Source: Photobacterium swingsii
Lineage (GTDB): Bacteria > Pseudomonadota > Gammaproteobacteria > Enterobacterales > Vibrionaceae
Assembly (NCBI RefSeq): GCF_024346715.1
Contig: NZ_AP024853.1
Coordinates: forward strand, 1-64,000
Direction: 5' to 3'
Length of the DNA stretch: 64,000 bases
Position 1 is the first letter of the stretch. Every line of letters starts with the position of its first letter. The position numbers were made by a program, and so were the translations under genes. The notes under the pieces were generated by a model, which saw only the letters and a program-made list of their open reading frames with translations, was not told the DNA's origin and did no database searches. This document shows positions 1 through 8,311 of this stretch, in pieces.

Positions 1-1398
1 ATGGGTTAACTGATCTATACCGTTATAGCCGTTTAATTGTTGGCGGTATTGAGGGCTAAATAACTGCTCACGTTCATCGACGCGTAGTTTCGATATAGAA
101 CTTGCGTAAGCTTCAACCTGATTAAGTGCGAGGGATTGAAAGGTTGTTTTTGCACGTAAAGGTCGTGGTGCCCAGTCTGCTTTAGGGTAAAGCTTGCCTA
201 ATGAACCAAAGATGGGCTTACGAAAGCGAGAGGGGATCATCTGGCGAACTTTTTGCTCTGCTAAGTGCATCTTATGGCGGCGATATCCCCCAAAGATCTC
301 GTCACCACCATCTCCTGATAGTGCGACTTTAACTGATTTTCTGGCCAGCTGGCAGACTCGGTAAGTGGGTAAAGCGGAACTATCGGCATACGGTTCATCG
401 TAAATATCATTCAACTGCTTTATCAGGCTTACGTCATCAGCATCGACAATGTGCGATGTATGTTTGGTCTTATATTGTTGTGCAATTTGTTGTGCGTATT
501 CGCTCTCGTCGTATTCGGCTTCATTAAAGCCAATGGCACAGGTGTTAACCGGATGGTTCTGTAAGCGGGCCATCATGGAGACTATGGCACTAGAGTCGAC
601 CCCGCCAGAGAGAAATGCCCCTAAAGGTACATCGGCAATTAAACGTATCTTAACCGCTTCTTCCAATTGCTCGATGAGGGAACTTTGTGCTTGTTCCCAG
701 CTCAAGCAGCTTTCTGGCGCGGCGAGATCCCAGTATGGGGTTGTTCTTAGCTGTTCGCCTGGTGTTAATAGCATGGTATGGCCAGCTTCCAGCTTGAAAA
801 TATGTTGGTATGCGGTATTAGGATCGGGAATATAGCCATACATGAAGAAGTCTTCTGTCATTTCAGGGCGAAGCGTGAGATTGACATCAGGATGTTCTAG
901 TAACACTTTTAGCTCAGAGGCAAAGACAAGTTGGCCTTGTGGGGTTTGGCTATAAAAAAGAGGCTTTTTACCTAGTCGATCACGGGCGATGAACAACTGT
1001 CGGCGATTTGTATCCCAAATCGCAAATGTAAACATGCCGCGAAAGCGGGTAACGGCCTGTTCTCCCCACTCTTCCCATGCATGAACGATGACTTCGGTAT
1101 CACTATAAGTGCTGAAAATATGCCCAGCTTGCTTGAGCTCGGTAACTAACGATTGGAAATTATAGATCTCACCATTAAACACGACGGCTATGCTGCCATC
1201 TTCATTAAAAAGAGGTTGATGACCTCCCGACAAATCGATGATGGATAGGCGGCGATGCGCTAGCCCTATGAAGCTGTCAAAGTAATACCCTTCGTCGTCA
1301 GGGCCGCGATGGCTTTGACGACGATTAATGGTTTTTAGCAGTTCTGGCTGTATGGGTGTTGATTGATATAGATTGAAAATCCCCGCAATTCCACACAT
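1..1398 (-). CDS. XrtA/PEP-CTERM system amidotransferase (asparagine synthase-like), partial
   Basis: Class II glutamine amidotransferase/asparagine synthetase family, probably amidating or aminating a sugar or protein in the exosortase A exopolysaccharide pathway. The translation starts MCGIAGIF, so after Met removal Cys2 is the N-terminal nucleophile of the glutaminase domain. RGPDDEG (about residue 31), FNGEIYN and the ATP-pyrophosphatase loop LSGGVDSS (about residue 264) are intact, as is SGDGGDEIFGGY further on. The window holds 466 codons; the family is usually about 630 residues, so the C-terminal quarter lies beyond the left edge. It is the last visible gene of the leftward arm, 36 bp after the exosortase. 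The assignment to the exosortase-associated subfamily (TIGR03108 type) rests on neighbours more than on sequence detail. Confidence 0.9.
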   Translation of the reverse strand, partial: MCGIAGIFNLYQSTPIQPELLKTINRRQSHRGPDDEGYYFDSFIGLAHRRLSIIDLSGGHQPLFNEDGSIAVVFNGEIYNFQSLVTELKQAGHIFSTYSDTEVIVHAWEEWGEQAVTRFRGMFTFAIWDTNRRQLFIARDRLGKKPLFYSQTPQGQLVFASELKVLLEHPDVNLTLRPEMTEDFFMYGYIPDPNTAYQHIFKLEAGHTMLLTPGEQLRTTPYWDLAAPESCLSWEQAQSSLIEQLEEAVKIRLIADVPLGAFLSGGVDSSAIVSMMARLQNHPVNTCAIGFNEAEYDESEYAQQIAQQYKTKHTSHIVDADDVSLIKQLNDIYDEPYADSSALPTYRVCQLARKSVKVALSGDGGDEIFGGYRRHKMHLAEQKVRQMIPSRFRKPIFGSLGKLYPKADWAPRPLRAKTTFQSLALNQVEAYASSISKLRVDEREQLFSPQYRQQLNGYNGIDQLTH

Positions 1399-1434
1399 AG
1401 ATAATCCTTTTATGGTGAAGGTCCATCATCGTGG

Positions 1435-2844
1435 CTACTGCCACTGTTTTGCTAGTTCTCTTATTGTGCTTTCATTTAAGGTTGTGCTTGCAATGGCTAA
1501 GACTTCTGCGGTTGCGTTTTGCCCTGTAATTAAATGAGTTGCTTGTGCTAACTTGATATCAAGAGGCTTGCTGGAGCAAAAATCATCGACACAGTACCAG
1601 TAGATGATCTTCATTTTTTTACCCATATTATTGGATACGGTCACCTCAGTCGCTGCAAGTTCTGGCGTTAAATACACTTCACTCGATGCTATTTTCTTCC
1701 AGTTTTCTTTGTTAAAAAGTTGATTACTGTTATGGATGATTTCACCTTCATCTTGGCGAAGACTGAATATCGCATTAAAGTACTCAGTGCCGCCGTCTTG
1801 GCTCTGACCTAATGTAGAGTGTTGGGCATGTTGAAACTGTATTCCCCATTCAGATTGAGCAACTGGTGCGATATTTTGAGGCATCACCTTCGTTGAAGTT
1901 ATGACGGTCTCGGTTGAATCGAATGACTGCTCCCATAACCCTAAGCTTAGTAAAACCATGGTTAAACTACCGATAACTTTCAGACTTTTATCTGTTTTTT
2001 CTTCAGATACAGTGTGAAATGCAAAATCTGATTCTTTGGCAGGTGGATCTGCGAAAATATTGGCAGTGAAGAAAATAACCAAGATAACTATGCTAAAAAA
2101 TACCCAGCCATACACTAGGTGATCGGCACCTGTCGCGTGCTCCATATCTGTTAAGTAACCGATGATGATAATGCCAAAGGCCCTAAGCCCATTAGCGATA
2201 ATAGGAAATACAAAAGAAAACCCCGTAAACAAAACTCGCTTCCACCAATGATTAAATTGCAAGTAGGCAAAGAGTGTACCTAGTGCAATGCTGGAAATGA
2301 GAAAGCGGATCCCTGAACAGGCTTCAGCAACATGAAACTGGCCATTGGGAATGGTGAGGTATAGCCCCTCTCGATAGACAGGAATATTGAAGATATTCAA
2401 AAAGAAGACGGACAAATCAGCGGTGATTATTTGGAGTGTTGGTACCAACTCTTCACCAAAAGGGGCAGCAAAAATGAGAAAGAGGATAGGGAACCACAAG
2501 AGTTTGGCCATTGGCGTACCAATAACAGCCCAGATAATGAGCTGTAAACTAACTACGCTTGCAACGTGCTCGAATAACGAAATATCAGCAGCGCGTCCAA
2601 GTAACCATAGCATTGCAGGAAAAAGCAGCAGTACAAGTGGTACCCAGCTGGACGTATAAGGTATCTTGCGGATCTCTTGTCTTTTTTGCCATACAAGCCA
2701 TGCAGCAATAGGCACAATCAAGAAGCAATGTTCATAGGTCTTTGACTGCATCCACACGCCAACCATGGTTTGCAAGGAGCTGGAAAAAACAAGCGCCCAT
2801 GCTGCCATTGGAAGCATTAGCCGTAATAATATTGAGTTATTCAT
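1435..2844 (-). CDS. xrtA: Exosortase A with C-terminal EpsI domain
   Basis: Polytopic inner-membrane cysteine transpeptidase thought to cleave PEP-CTERM sorting signals and process surface proteins together with an exopolysaccharide. About eight hydrophobic segments fill residues 5-265. The exosortase triad is visible: Cys176 in AEACSGIRF, Arg221 in NGLRAFG and His242 in ADHLVYGW. Residues from about 300 to 469 form a periplasmic EpsI-like domain fused to the membrane part, as in many XrtA proteins. The start ATG has a good Shine-Dalgarno (GGAGAG) inside the 3' end of the upstream glycosyltransferase, overlapping it by 8 bp. No substrate with a PEP-CTERM tail was seen in the window. Family call secure; the physiological substrates are unknown. 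Confidence 0.95.
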   Translation of the reverse strand: MNNSILLRLMLPMAAWALVFSSSLQTMVGVWMQSKTYEHCFLIVPIAAWLVWQKRQEIRKIPYTSSWVPLVLLLFPAMLWLLGRAADISLFEHVASVVSLQLIIWAVIGTPMAKLLWFPILFLIFAAPFGEELVPTLQIITADLSVFFLNIFNIPVYREGLYLTIPNGQFHVAEACSGIRFLISSIALGTLFAYLQFNHWWKRVLFTGFSFVFPIIANGLRAFGIIIIGYLTDMEHATGADHLVYGWVFFSIVILVIFFTANIFADPPAKESDFAFHTVSEEKTDKSLKVIGSLTMVLLSLGLWEQSFDSTETVITSTKVMPQNIAPVAQSEWGIQFQHAQHSTLGQSQDGGTEYFNAIFSLRQDEGEIIHNSNQLFNKENWKKIASSEVYLTPELAATEVTVSNNMGKKMKIIYWYCVDDFCSSKPLDIKLAQATHLITGQNATAEVLAIASTTLNESTIRELAKQWQ

Positions 2845-4051
2845 GGCTCTCTCCTAAATAGCTGAGTAGGGGCGTGAGTTTGGCCTCCCAGCTAAAATTA
2901 GCTTCCAGCCAATGGCGTGATTCAGTGGCTACAAGTGCTGGATTCTCTAATTTTTCAATGATCCAGTGTGCAATGTCTTCAGGGGCGTCTTCAACCGAAA
3001 GGTATTGAGTCGGGTAGTCTTCTAGCCCTTCCATACCAATTGAAGACGACAGTACAGGCTTTGCCATTGCCATTGCTTCTAATATTTTATTTTGGATACC
3101 ACGCGCCATACGCATTGGGGCAATGGCTGCTTTGGCATACTGCATATAAGGACGAATATCTTCAACACGCCCAGTAACGATGACACTTTTCTCTTGCGCT
3201 AAATTCAATACTGCTTTTGGTGGGGTTGAGCCAACGATATAAAAGTAGCTATCAGGTTGCCGCGCAAGTACTTGTGGCCATACGTTTTTAACGAACCACA
3301 AGACAGCATCAATATTGGGGCGATAATCCATAGCACCCGTGAAAACGACGTAGTTTTGGTTTTCTAAGCTGTAATGCTCAGAGAGTACAGAAGGTTGATC
3401 TGGTGAGAAGTAAAAACAATCGATGCCATTTTCTAGAATTTGGATTTTAGATTTTGTAGGGGCACTAACCATTGTTTTGAATTGAGCGGCTTCTGTTTCG
3501 GAAATGAAGCAGCTGATGTCAAAGTTGTCCGCGACGCTTTTTTCGAAAGTCTCTAAGGTAGTGTGTTCACGATGGTAAACATAACGCATGATCCCCTTTG
3601 CTTGATGAGCATATTGACGCCATTTATCAGAGTCAATATCGGCAAAATGGATGACTTTGTGTATTGGCTTTGGCGGTGCGAGTAGGTATTGCGCCATGCA
3701 CCCCGAATAAACAAAGGCTTTCTCGATACGTTGGTTTGTAATGATTTGGTTAACCCAATTCTGCATTTTTTTATGGGAATAATAAGGCACAGTAATCGGA
3801 TCGCCCGTCAGGAATGCCCGTAAGCCTTTGACTTTAGCCATTGAAGGGTTGAGTGGAATAAACAGGGTCTCTGCGCACAGTGCTTTCACGTCGTTGATAT
3901 AGCGTTGATCGAACTGATCATCAATAAAACAGCCAAGATACACATCGAAATGACGACTTAGGAATTTAAGCACATTACAGGTTGTGATCTTATCGCCTTT
4001 ATTCGGCGGAAATGGAATGCGATGGCATAGGTATAATAATGGCTCTTTCAT
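2837..4051 (-). CDS. TIGR03087-type XrtA-associated glycosyltransferase
   Basis: GT-B glycosyltransferase (GT4/group 1 type) expected to add a sugar to the lipid-linked exopolysaccharide repeat on the cytoplasmic side. The N-terminus has CHRIPFPPNKGDKI, characteristic of the exosortase-associated sugar transferases. The C-terminal half has FTGAMDYRPNIDAV, then VTGRVEDIRPY and a donor-site region ending ARGIQNKILEAMAMAKPV. A GTG at 4060 overlaps the FemAB stop as GTGA, but the ATG nine bases later follows AGGGTGA at good spacing and is preferred. It overlaps the exosortase start by 8 bp, so translation is probably coupled. The exact sugar cannot be read from sequence. Confidence 0.88.
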   Translation of the reverse strand: MKEPLLYLCHRIPFPPNKGDKITTCNVLKFLSRHFDVYLGCFIDDQFDQRYINDVKALCAETLFIPLNPSMAKVKGLRAFLTGDPITVPYYSHKKMQNWVNQIITNQRIEKAFVYSGCMAQYLLAPPKPIHKVIHFADIDSDKWRQYAHQAKGIMRYVYHREHTTLETFEKSVADNFDISCFISETEAAQFKTMVSAPTKSKIQILENGIDCFYFSPDQPSVLSEHYSLENQNYVVFTGAMDYRPNIDAVLWFVKNVWPQVLARQPDSYFYIVGSTPPKAVLNLAQEKSVIVTGRVEDIRPYMQYAKAAIAPMRMARGIQNKILEAMAMAKPVLSSSIGMEGLEDYPTQYLSVEDAPEDIAHWIIEKLENPALVATESRHWLEANFSWEAKLTPLLSYLGESHE

Positions 4052-4056
4052 GCTGT

Positions 4057-5100
4057 TCACCCTAAGTATTTCGATAACATGGGCCCGAGTTGGCGACTAA
4101 TGCCAAGTGGTAGTTTTTGCCACGCCTGAATGAAAAAACGGTACTTGGGATTGTTTGGAGATAAGTTGGGTAATGACTTTGCTTTTACTAACGCTGTTCG
4201 ATAATGCAACGGCTTTTCATCCATCCCCCAGTGACGCTTATATTTGTAAGCACCAGAGTCAATTTTGCTGCGACCAAAATCAAAGGCTGTTGCTCCTTTC
4301 TTTTGAGCTTCACACATGAGTTGGTAGTACATGAAATCATTACTTTTCAAATGCCTTGCTTCTGTAATACCACCACCATAATAGGGAAGTACTTGGTTTT
4401 TATAGTAAAAGCTTAAGACGCTGGATACCGGTGTATTTTCACTGTCTCTGATCACCAAGGTTTCGCAACGTTCGCCAAAAGTCTGTTTTAATTCATGAAA
4501 AAGTTTTTGATGAAAAACTGGTGTACCTAGGTTTCTAACGGATTCCGCATAGACTTGATAGCAGAGGTTGGGATCATTACTGAGATCTGCGTGTAAGCTA
4601 TTTTTATGTGATTGGCGAATCACAGCGCGTTGCTTACGCTTTACGCCAGAGAGGATAGCATCAGGGTCAGAGGCGAGTTCGCATGAGAATGTGGCGTGAT
4701 GGCAATGTGATTGCCATGGGCTGTTACACTCTTTTTCTTCTTTATCTCTTAATTCAATGTAGTCGACATTGAGTGAACAGCCGAGTTCATAGGCGGCTTG
4801 TTCTAATGCTTTTCTTATGGTGTCGTTATCGGCAATTACTCCGCCGTAAACGCAGAAGGGAGTAGAAATAAGTGCATGACCGAAAAGTCGACTTTTTTGC
4901 TCAAAAAGCGGTAAAACACCAACAAGTTGATCATTATCTTCAGCCAATAAATAGTGATGCTTATGCCCAAACACTTTGCTTATTACATGCTGCCAACCTG
5001 TTAGGTGGAAAAAGCTACCATCGTTATGATTATCAACGTAGCTGTCCCAGGCTGAAAAGTCGCTGTGTGCTATCTTCCTGATTGCTAGGTTCTTCATCAT
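4057..5100 (-). CDS. FemAB-like protein, XrtA/PEP-CTERM system-associated
   Basis: Member of the FemAB/GNAT-like aminoacyl- or acyl-transferase superfamily, 347 residues, soluble and presumably cytoplasmic. The N-terminus (WDSYVDNHNDGSFFHLTGW) and the C-terminal block FDFGRSKIDSGAYKYKRHWG are the recognisable family signatures. In exosortase loci this gene sits with the deacetylase and glycosyltransferase, suggesting that it decorates the polysaccharide or its precursor; the acyl donor and acceptor are unknown. Its 5' end overlaps the 3' end of the deacetylase gene by 68 bp, unusually long for an operon junction, yet both reading frames look genuine there. The next gene begins at its stop codon. 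Related to TIGR03019-type proteins. Confidence 0.88.
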   Translation of the reverse strand: MMKNLAIRKIAHSDFSAWDSYVDNHNDGSFFHLTGWQHVISKVFGHKHHYLLAEDNDQLVGVLPLFEQKSRLFGHALISTPFCVYGGVIADNDTIRKALEQAAYELGCSLNVDYIELRDKEEKECNSPWQSHCHHATFSCELASDPDAILSGVKRKQRAVIRQSHKNSLHADLSNDPNLCYQVYAESVRNLGTPVFHQKLFHELKQTFGERCETLVIRDSENTPVSSVLSFYYKNQVLPYYGGGITEARHLKSNDFMYYQLMCEAQKKGATAFDFGRSKIDSGAYKYKRHWGMDEKPLHYRTALVKAKSLPNLSPNNPKYRFFIQAWQKLPLGISRQLGPMLSKYLG

Positions 5101-5965
5101 TTACTAATCCATGTAGTTGATAAGTGTTGAACATAGTGTCCCAATTAAAGTCACTGAGAAGTTGGTGAATACGCGGTTCCATCCGTGGGAGATTTAAGTA
5201 ATGACGAACACGAGACTTCATCGAAATACCGCGCATCTTGGGCTGTTCAGGATCAATTTCCCAAGGATGAAAATAAAAACTAAACGGCTGTTGAGTTTGT
5301 TGCTTAAAACGCTGAATAAAGTAGCGACTGAGGGCGTAAGGGTAGAGTCGAAAATACCCACCTCCGCCAATAGGAACATTACGGTTAAAGACTTCAAGCG
5401 TAGGAATTGGAATTTCGACTATCCCTTCTTGCCTTAAATGCTTAAACCTAGGCCATTCTGGCGTACCATAAATATCGTGTTTAACAGGGTAAGTGCTACT
5501 GGTGTAGATAAACCCAGCTTGGTAGAGCGTTTCAAATGCCCAAGTGTTCTTTTGTCCGATTGAAAAGCTAGGAGCGCGGTAACCGTTTATGCGTACGCCA
5601 GATTGATCTTCTAACAAGTGCTTACTTCGGATTATGTCTTGCTTGAAGGTTTCTTGCGTTTGTTTATTGGCGTGTTGGTGAGAGAATCCGTGGCTTGCAA
5701 GTTCATGCCCACCAGCCACAATCGCCCGTGATAGAGTAGGGCAGGCTTCTGCAACCCAGCCTAAAACAAAGAAAGTGGCTTTTACATTGTGTTGCTCAAG
5801 GATATTTAGAATATGGTGAGTGTTTTTCTCAACACGTAAAGGGTACTTATTACCCCAATCAGTTCGCTTAACGACGGATGAAAAAGCTTCAACATGAAAA
5901 TAATCTTCCACATCAATCGTTAACGCATTGGCTTGCGTTAAATTGGTATTGTTCGATGCTTTCAT
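5033..5965 (-). CDS. XrtA system polysaccharide deacetylase
   Basis: NodB-fold carbohydrate esterase 4 protein, 310 residues, likely N-deacetylating the exopolysaccharide. LTIDVEDYFHVEAF near residue 20 supplies the metal/acid residues, GHELASHGFSHQHA carries the H-x3-H zinc pair, and INGYRAPSFSIG is the next conserved block. FSFYFHPWEIDPEQP near the C-terminus is typical of the PEP-CTERM-associated subgroup (TIGR03006 type). No signal peptide is visible, which is usual for this subgroup. The conserved fold seems to end near FNWDTMFNTYQL; the last roughly 24 residues are an extension translated through the start of the FemAB gene. It lies 37 bp downstream of the sugar transferase. Confidence 0.9.
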   Translation of the reverse strand: MKASNNTNLTQANALTIDVEDYFHVEAFSSVVKRTDWGNKYPLRVEKNTHHILNILEQHNVKATFFVLGWVAEACPTLSRAIVAGGHELASHGFSHQHANKQTQETFKQDIIRSKHLLEDQSGVRINGYRAPSFSIGQKNTWAFETLYQAGFIYTSSTYPVKHDIYGTPEWPRFKHLRQEGIVEIPIPTLEVFNRNVPIGGGGYFRLYPYALSRYFIQRFKQQTQQPFSFYFHPWEIDPEQPKMRGISMKSRVRHYLNLPRMEPRIHQLLSDFNWDTMFNTYQLHGLVNDEEPSNQEDSTQRLFSLGQLR

Positions 5966-6002
5966 GTAAGTCCCTCTAGAATAAGCTCTGGAATATCAAG
6001 AA

Positions 6003-7403
6003 CTAACGTCCTTTGCCAAATAGCACTATTTCAGAAGTGCGTACAAGTATTAGTAAATCAAGAACAAAACTACGATGCTTAATGTAGTAAAGGTCGAATT
6101 TTAACTTTTCGATCGCATCTTCTTTACCGCTACCATATGGGTATTTAAGTTGCGCCCACCCGGTTAAGCCGGGTTTCACGTTATGGCGGTGGTTATAGTA
6201 AGGGATCGACTCTTCGAACTGCTCCGAAAACTGAGGACGCTCAGGGCGTGGGCCAACAAAGCACATATCACCACGAAATACGTTAAATAACTGAGGTAGC
6301 TCATCAATACGATATTTGCGCAAGTAATAACCGACTTTAGTGACTCTAGGATCAGATTTTGTTGCCCACTGAGCACCATTTTTTTCAGCATCTAAACTCA
6401 TACTTCTAAATTTGTAGATGTTAAAAGGTTTTCCTTTTAAACCAATACGTTGCTGAGAGTATAAAATTGGTGAAGAAATACCGTCTTCAAACTTTATAAA
6501 AAAGATAGCCAGTAAAATAAATGGCCAGCAAAATAATAATATTAAAACCGCCACAGAACTGTTAAATAACCAATTCAATGCCTTAGCGATAAATGTGGCT
6601 GGTTTTTTATCATTATATATCACCCATGACGGATAAATGTGAGTAACGGCTATTTGTCCTGTTTCTCTTTCAATAAAATCAATAATATCCGTGATTAAGA
6701 CACCTTCAATTTTACAGTTAAAGAGACTATCAACGGGAAGGTTACCTCTGCGTTCGTCTGCAGCAATAACAATCTCTTCTATTTTGTGTTTATTAACAAA
6801 TTCATTGAGTGGGCAATCTAGCTCGAATTTATTTCCTTTAGGTGTGTGTAAATCACTGTCACCATCAATTTGTATATAACCATATATATCGACATGAACG
6901 CGGTCAGATTTACGGCGCATGCATTTTTCAATTAAGCTAGCGCGCTCACCGGCACCAATCACTAATACTTTGACTTGACCTATTTTTTCATAGTTAGTTG
7001 AAATAGCTACAAATCGAGATGTTATTAAGCCTATGAAAGTAAAAAAGAAAATCAACTCTCGACTAAATCCTGGCAGTGATGGAAGCGGCAATATGAAATA
7101 AATACCACTGGCAAGGATATAGGCGAGGAAAAGAGCAACAATGAGACGGATAGCGATGCCGTTAAAACTTTCACGTAATTTTTCATTGTAAAGGCCAACC
7201 GCAAGTAACGCTATTTGTAGGGGGAGGGTGTAAAGCACGAGATGAATGAAAAAGCTAGCATCGCCATAATGAGGCAGTGATAATGTTGAAAAGTAGTCAA
7301 TTCCTACTAAGCCGAAAGTAAAAATAGAGAATAGCACCAAAATATCAGCAAATATAAGTGTTGCATTACTTAAATTTAAATCGTGAAATCGTGAGTGCGA
7401 CAT
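6003..7403 (-). CDS. Exopolysaccharide-initiating sugar transferase (TIGR03013 type)
   Basis: Polyisoprenyl-phosphate hexose-1-phosphate transferase (WcaJ/EpsB-like), 466 residues, expected to place the first sugar on undecaprenyl phosphate. Four to five hydrophobic helices occupy residues 10-135, followed by a nucleotide-binding-like domain starting VKVLVIGAGERASLIEK and a membrane re-entrant helix near residue 280. The catalytic domain contains QQRIGLKGKPFNIYKFRSM, YRIDELPQLFNVFRGDMCFVGPRPERP and KPGLTGWAQL, all diagnostic. It is the first gene of the leftward arm; its promoter lies in the 7404-7646 divergent region. A weak sigma-54-like GG-N10-GC pair sits about 60 bp upstream but is unproven. 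Confidence 0.93.
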   Translation of the reverse strand: MSHSRFHDLNLSNATLIFADILVLFSIFTFGLVGIDYFSTLSLPHYGDASFFIHLVLYTLPLQIALLAVGLYNEKLRESFNGIAIRLIVALFLAYILASGIYFILPLPSLPGFSRELIFFFTFIGLITSRFVAISTNYEKIGQVKVLVIGAGERASLIEKCMRRKSDRVHVDIYGYIQIDGDSDLHTPKGNKFELDCPLNEFVNKHKIEEIVIAADERRGNLPVDSLFNCKIEGVLITDIIDFIERETGQIAVTHIYPSWVIYNDKKPATFIAKALNWLFNSSVAVLILLFCWPFILLAIFFIKFEDGISSPILYSQQRIGLKGKPFNIYKFRSMSLDAEKNGAQWATKSDPRVTKVGYYLRKYRIDELPQLFNVFRGDMCFVGPRPERPQFSEQFEESIPYYNHRHNVKPGLTGWAQLKYPYGSGKEDAIEKLKFDLYYIKHRSFVLDLLILVRTSEIVLFGKGR

Positions 7404-7646
7404 AGATATCCTTACCTATAAAACGTTACTTTAAAATCTTGCCTGTGGACTATACGTAATAGCTTCTCATCATCCCCTACCTAATTGATTATTGACGACT
7501 ATAAAAAATCTGCAAAATAAAAAAATCATATATAGTTAAATAAGTTCAATGGAAAAATGACACCTTCTCAACCATAGTAATAAGTGAACCCTAGTTATTT
7601 GTTTATTAGGGTATTTGGACGAAATCAGAGCAGGATGGATGCTGTT

Positions 7647-8294
7647 ATGAAGAAAAAAGGCTGTTCACTAACTGTTTCAGGAGCCATAGCATGTGCATCA
7701 GTGCTATTTCTTGGAGGTTGTTCTTCTAATGATTTACCGACGTTACCCTCATCAACACCACAAGCTTCGTTAACCCAAAATATTAATCAGTATAAATATT
7801 TGATTGGCCCTGGTGACTCTTTGAATATTTTTGTCTGGGGTAATCCTGAAATATCAGGCACGTTTACAGTTCGGCCTGATGGAATGTTATCAACGTCTTT
7901 GGTCGATGATGTGCCCGCGTCTGGTCGAACGCCTACGGATTTAGCGCGTAGTTTAGAGATGCGTCTCGCGGAATACGTACGTGACCCTATCGTAACCGTG
8001 ATAGTTCAGGGGTTTGTTGGTCCTTACAGTGAACAAGTGCGGGTAATTGGTGAAGCCTCTAAGCCGAAAGCAATCAATTACCGTGAAAATATGACGCTAC
8101 TTGATGTGATGGTTGAAGTGGGTGGCTTGACAGAGTATGCCGATGGTAATGACGCGCGTTTGATTCGTGTTGTAGATGGGCAGCAACGTCAATATGGATT
8201 GAATATGGGTGACCTGTTGCGTGATGGTCAGATCCGAGCAAACGTCGACATTCTTCCTGGTGATATCATTATTATTCCAGAAGCTTGGTTCTAA
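7647..8294 (+). CDS. XrtA/PEP-CTERM system exopolysaccharide export lipoprotein
   Basis: Wza-like periplasmic/outer-membrane export protein. The chosen ATG begins MKKKGCSLTVSGAIAC and leads to a lipobox LFLGGC, giving a mature lipoprotein; in-frame starts at 7584 and 7635 would add a charged, non-signal stretch. AGGATG lies 9-10 bases upstream. The polysaccharide export domain YLIGPGDSLNIFVWG is followed by RPDGMLSTSLVDDV and an SLBB-type block VRVIGEASKPKAINY with MTLLDVMVEVGGLT. At 215 residues it is a short form, as is usual in exosortase loci (TIGR03027 type), lacking the C-terminal outer-membrane helix region of full-length Wza. First gene of the rightward arm. Confidence 0.92.
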   Translation: MKKKGCSLTVSGAIACASVLFLGGCSSNDLPTLPSSTPQASLTQNINQYKYLIGPGDSLNIFVWGNPEISGTFTVRPDGMLSTSLVDDVPASGRTPTDLARSLEMRLAEYVRDPIVTVIVQGFVGPYSEQVRVIGEASKPKAINYRENMTLLDVMVEVGGLTEYADGNDARLIRVVDGQQRQYGLNMGDLLRDGQIRANVDILPGDIIIIPEAWF

Positions 8295-8311
8295 TCAGGG
8301 AAGGGAAGCAG

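Noticed and set aside
449..835. 128-codon plus-strand frame inside the first gene
   Set aside because: It lies antisense to the well-supported amidotransferase coding region, with cysteine-rich low-quality translation and no family resemblance.
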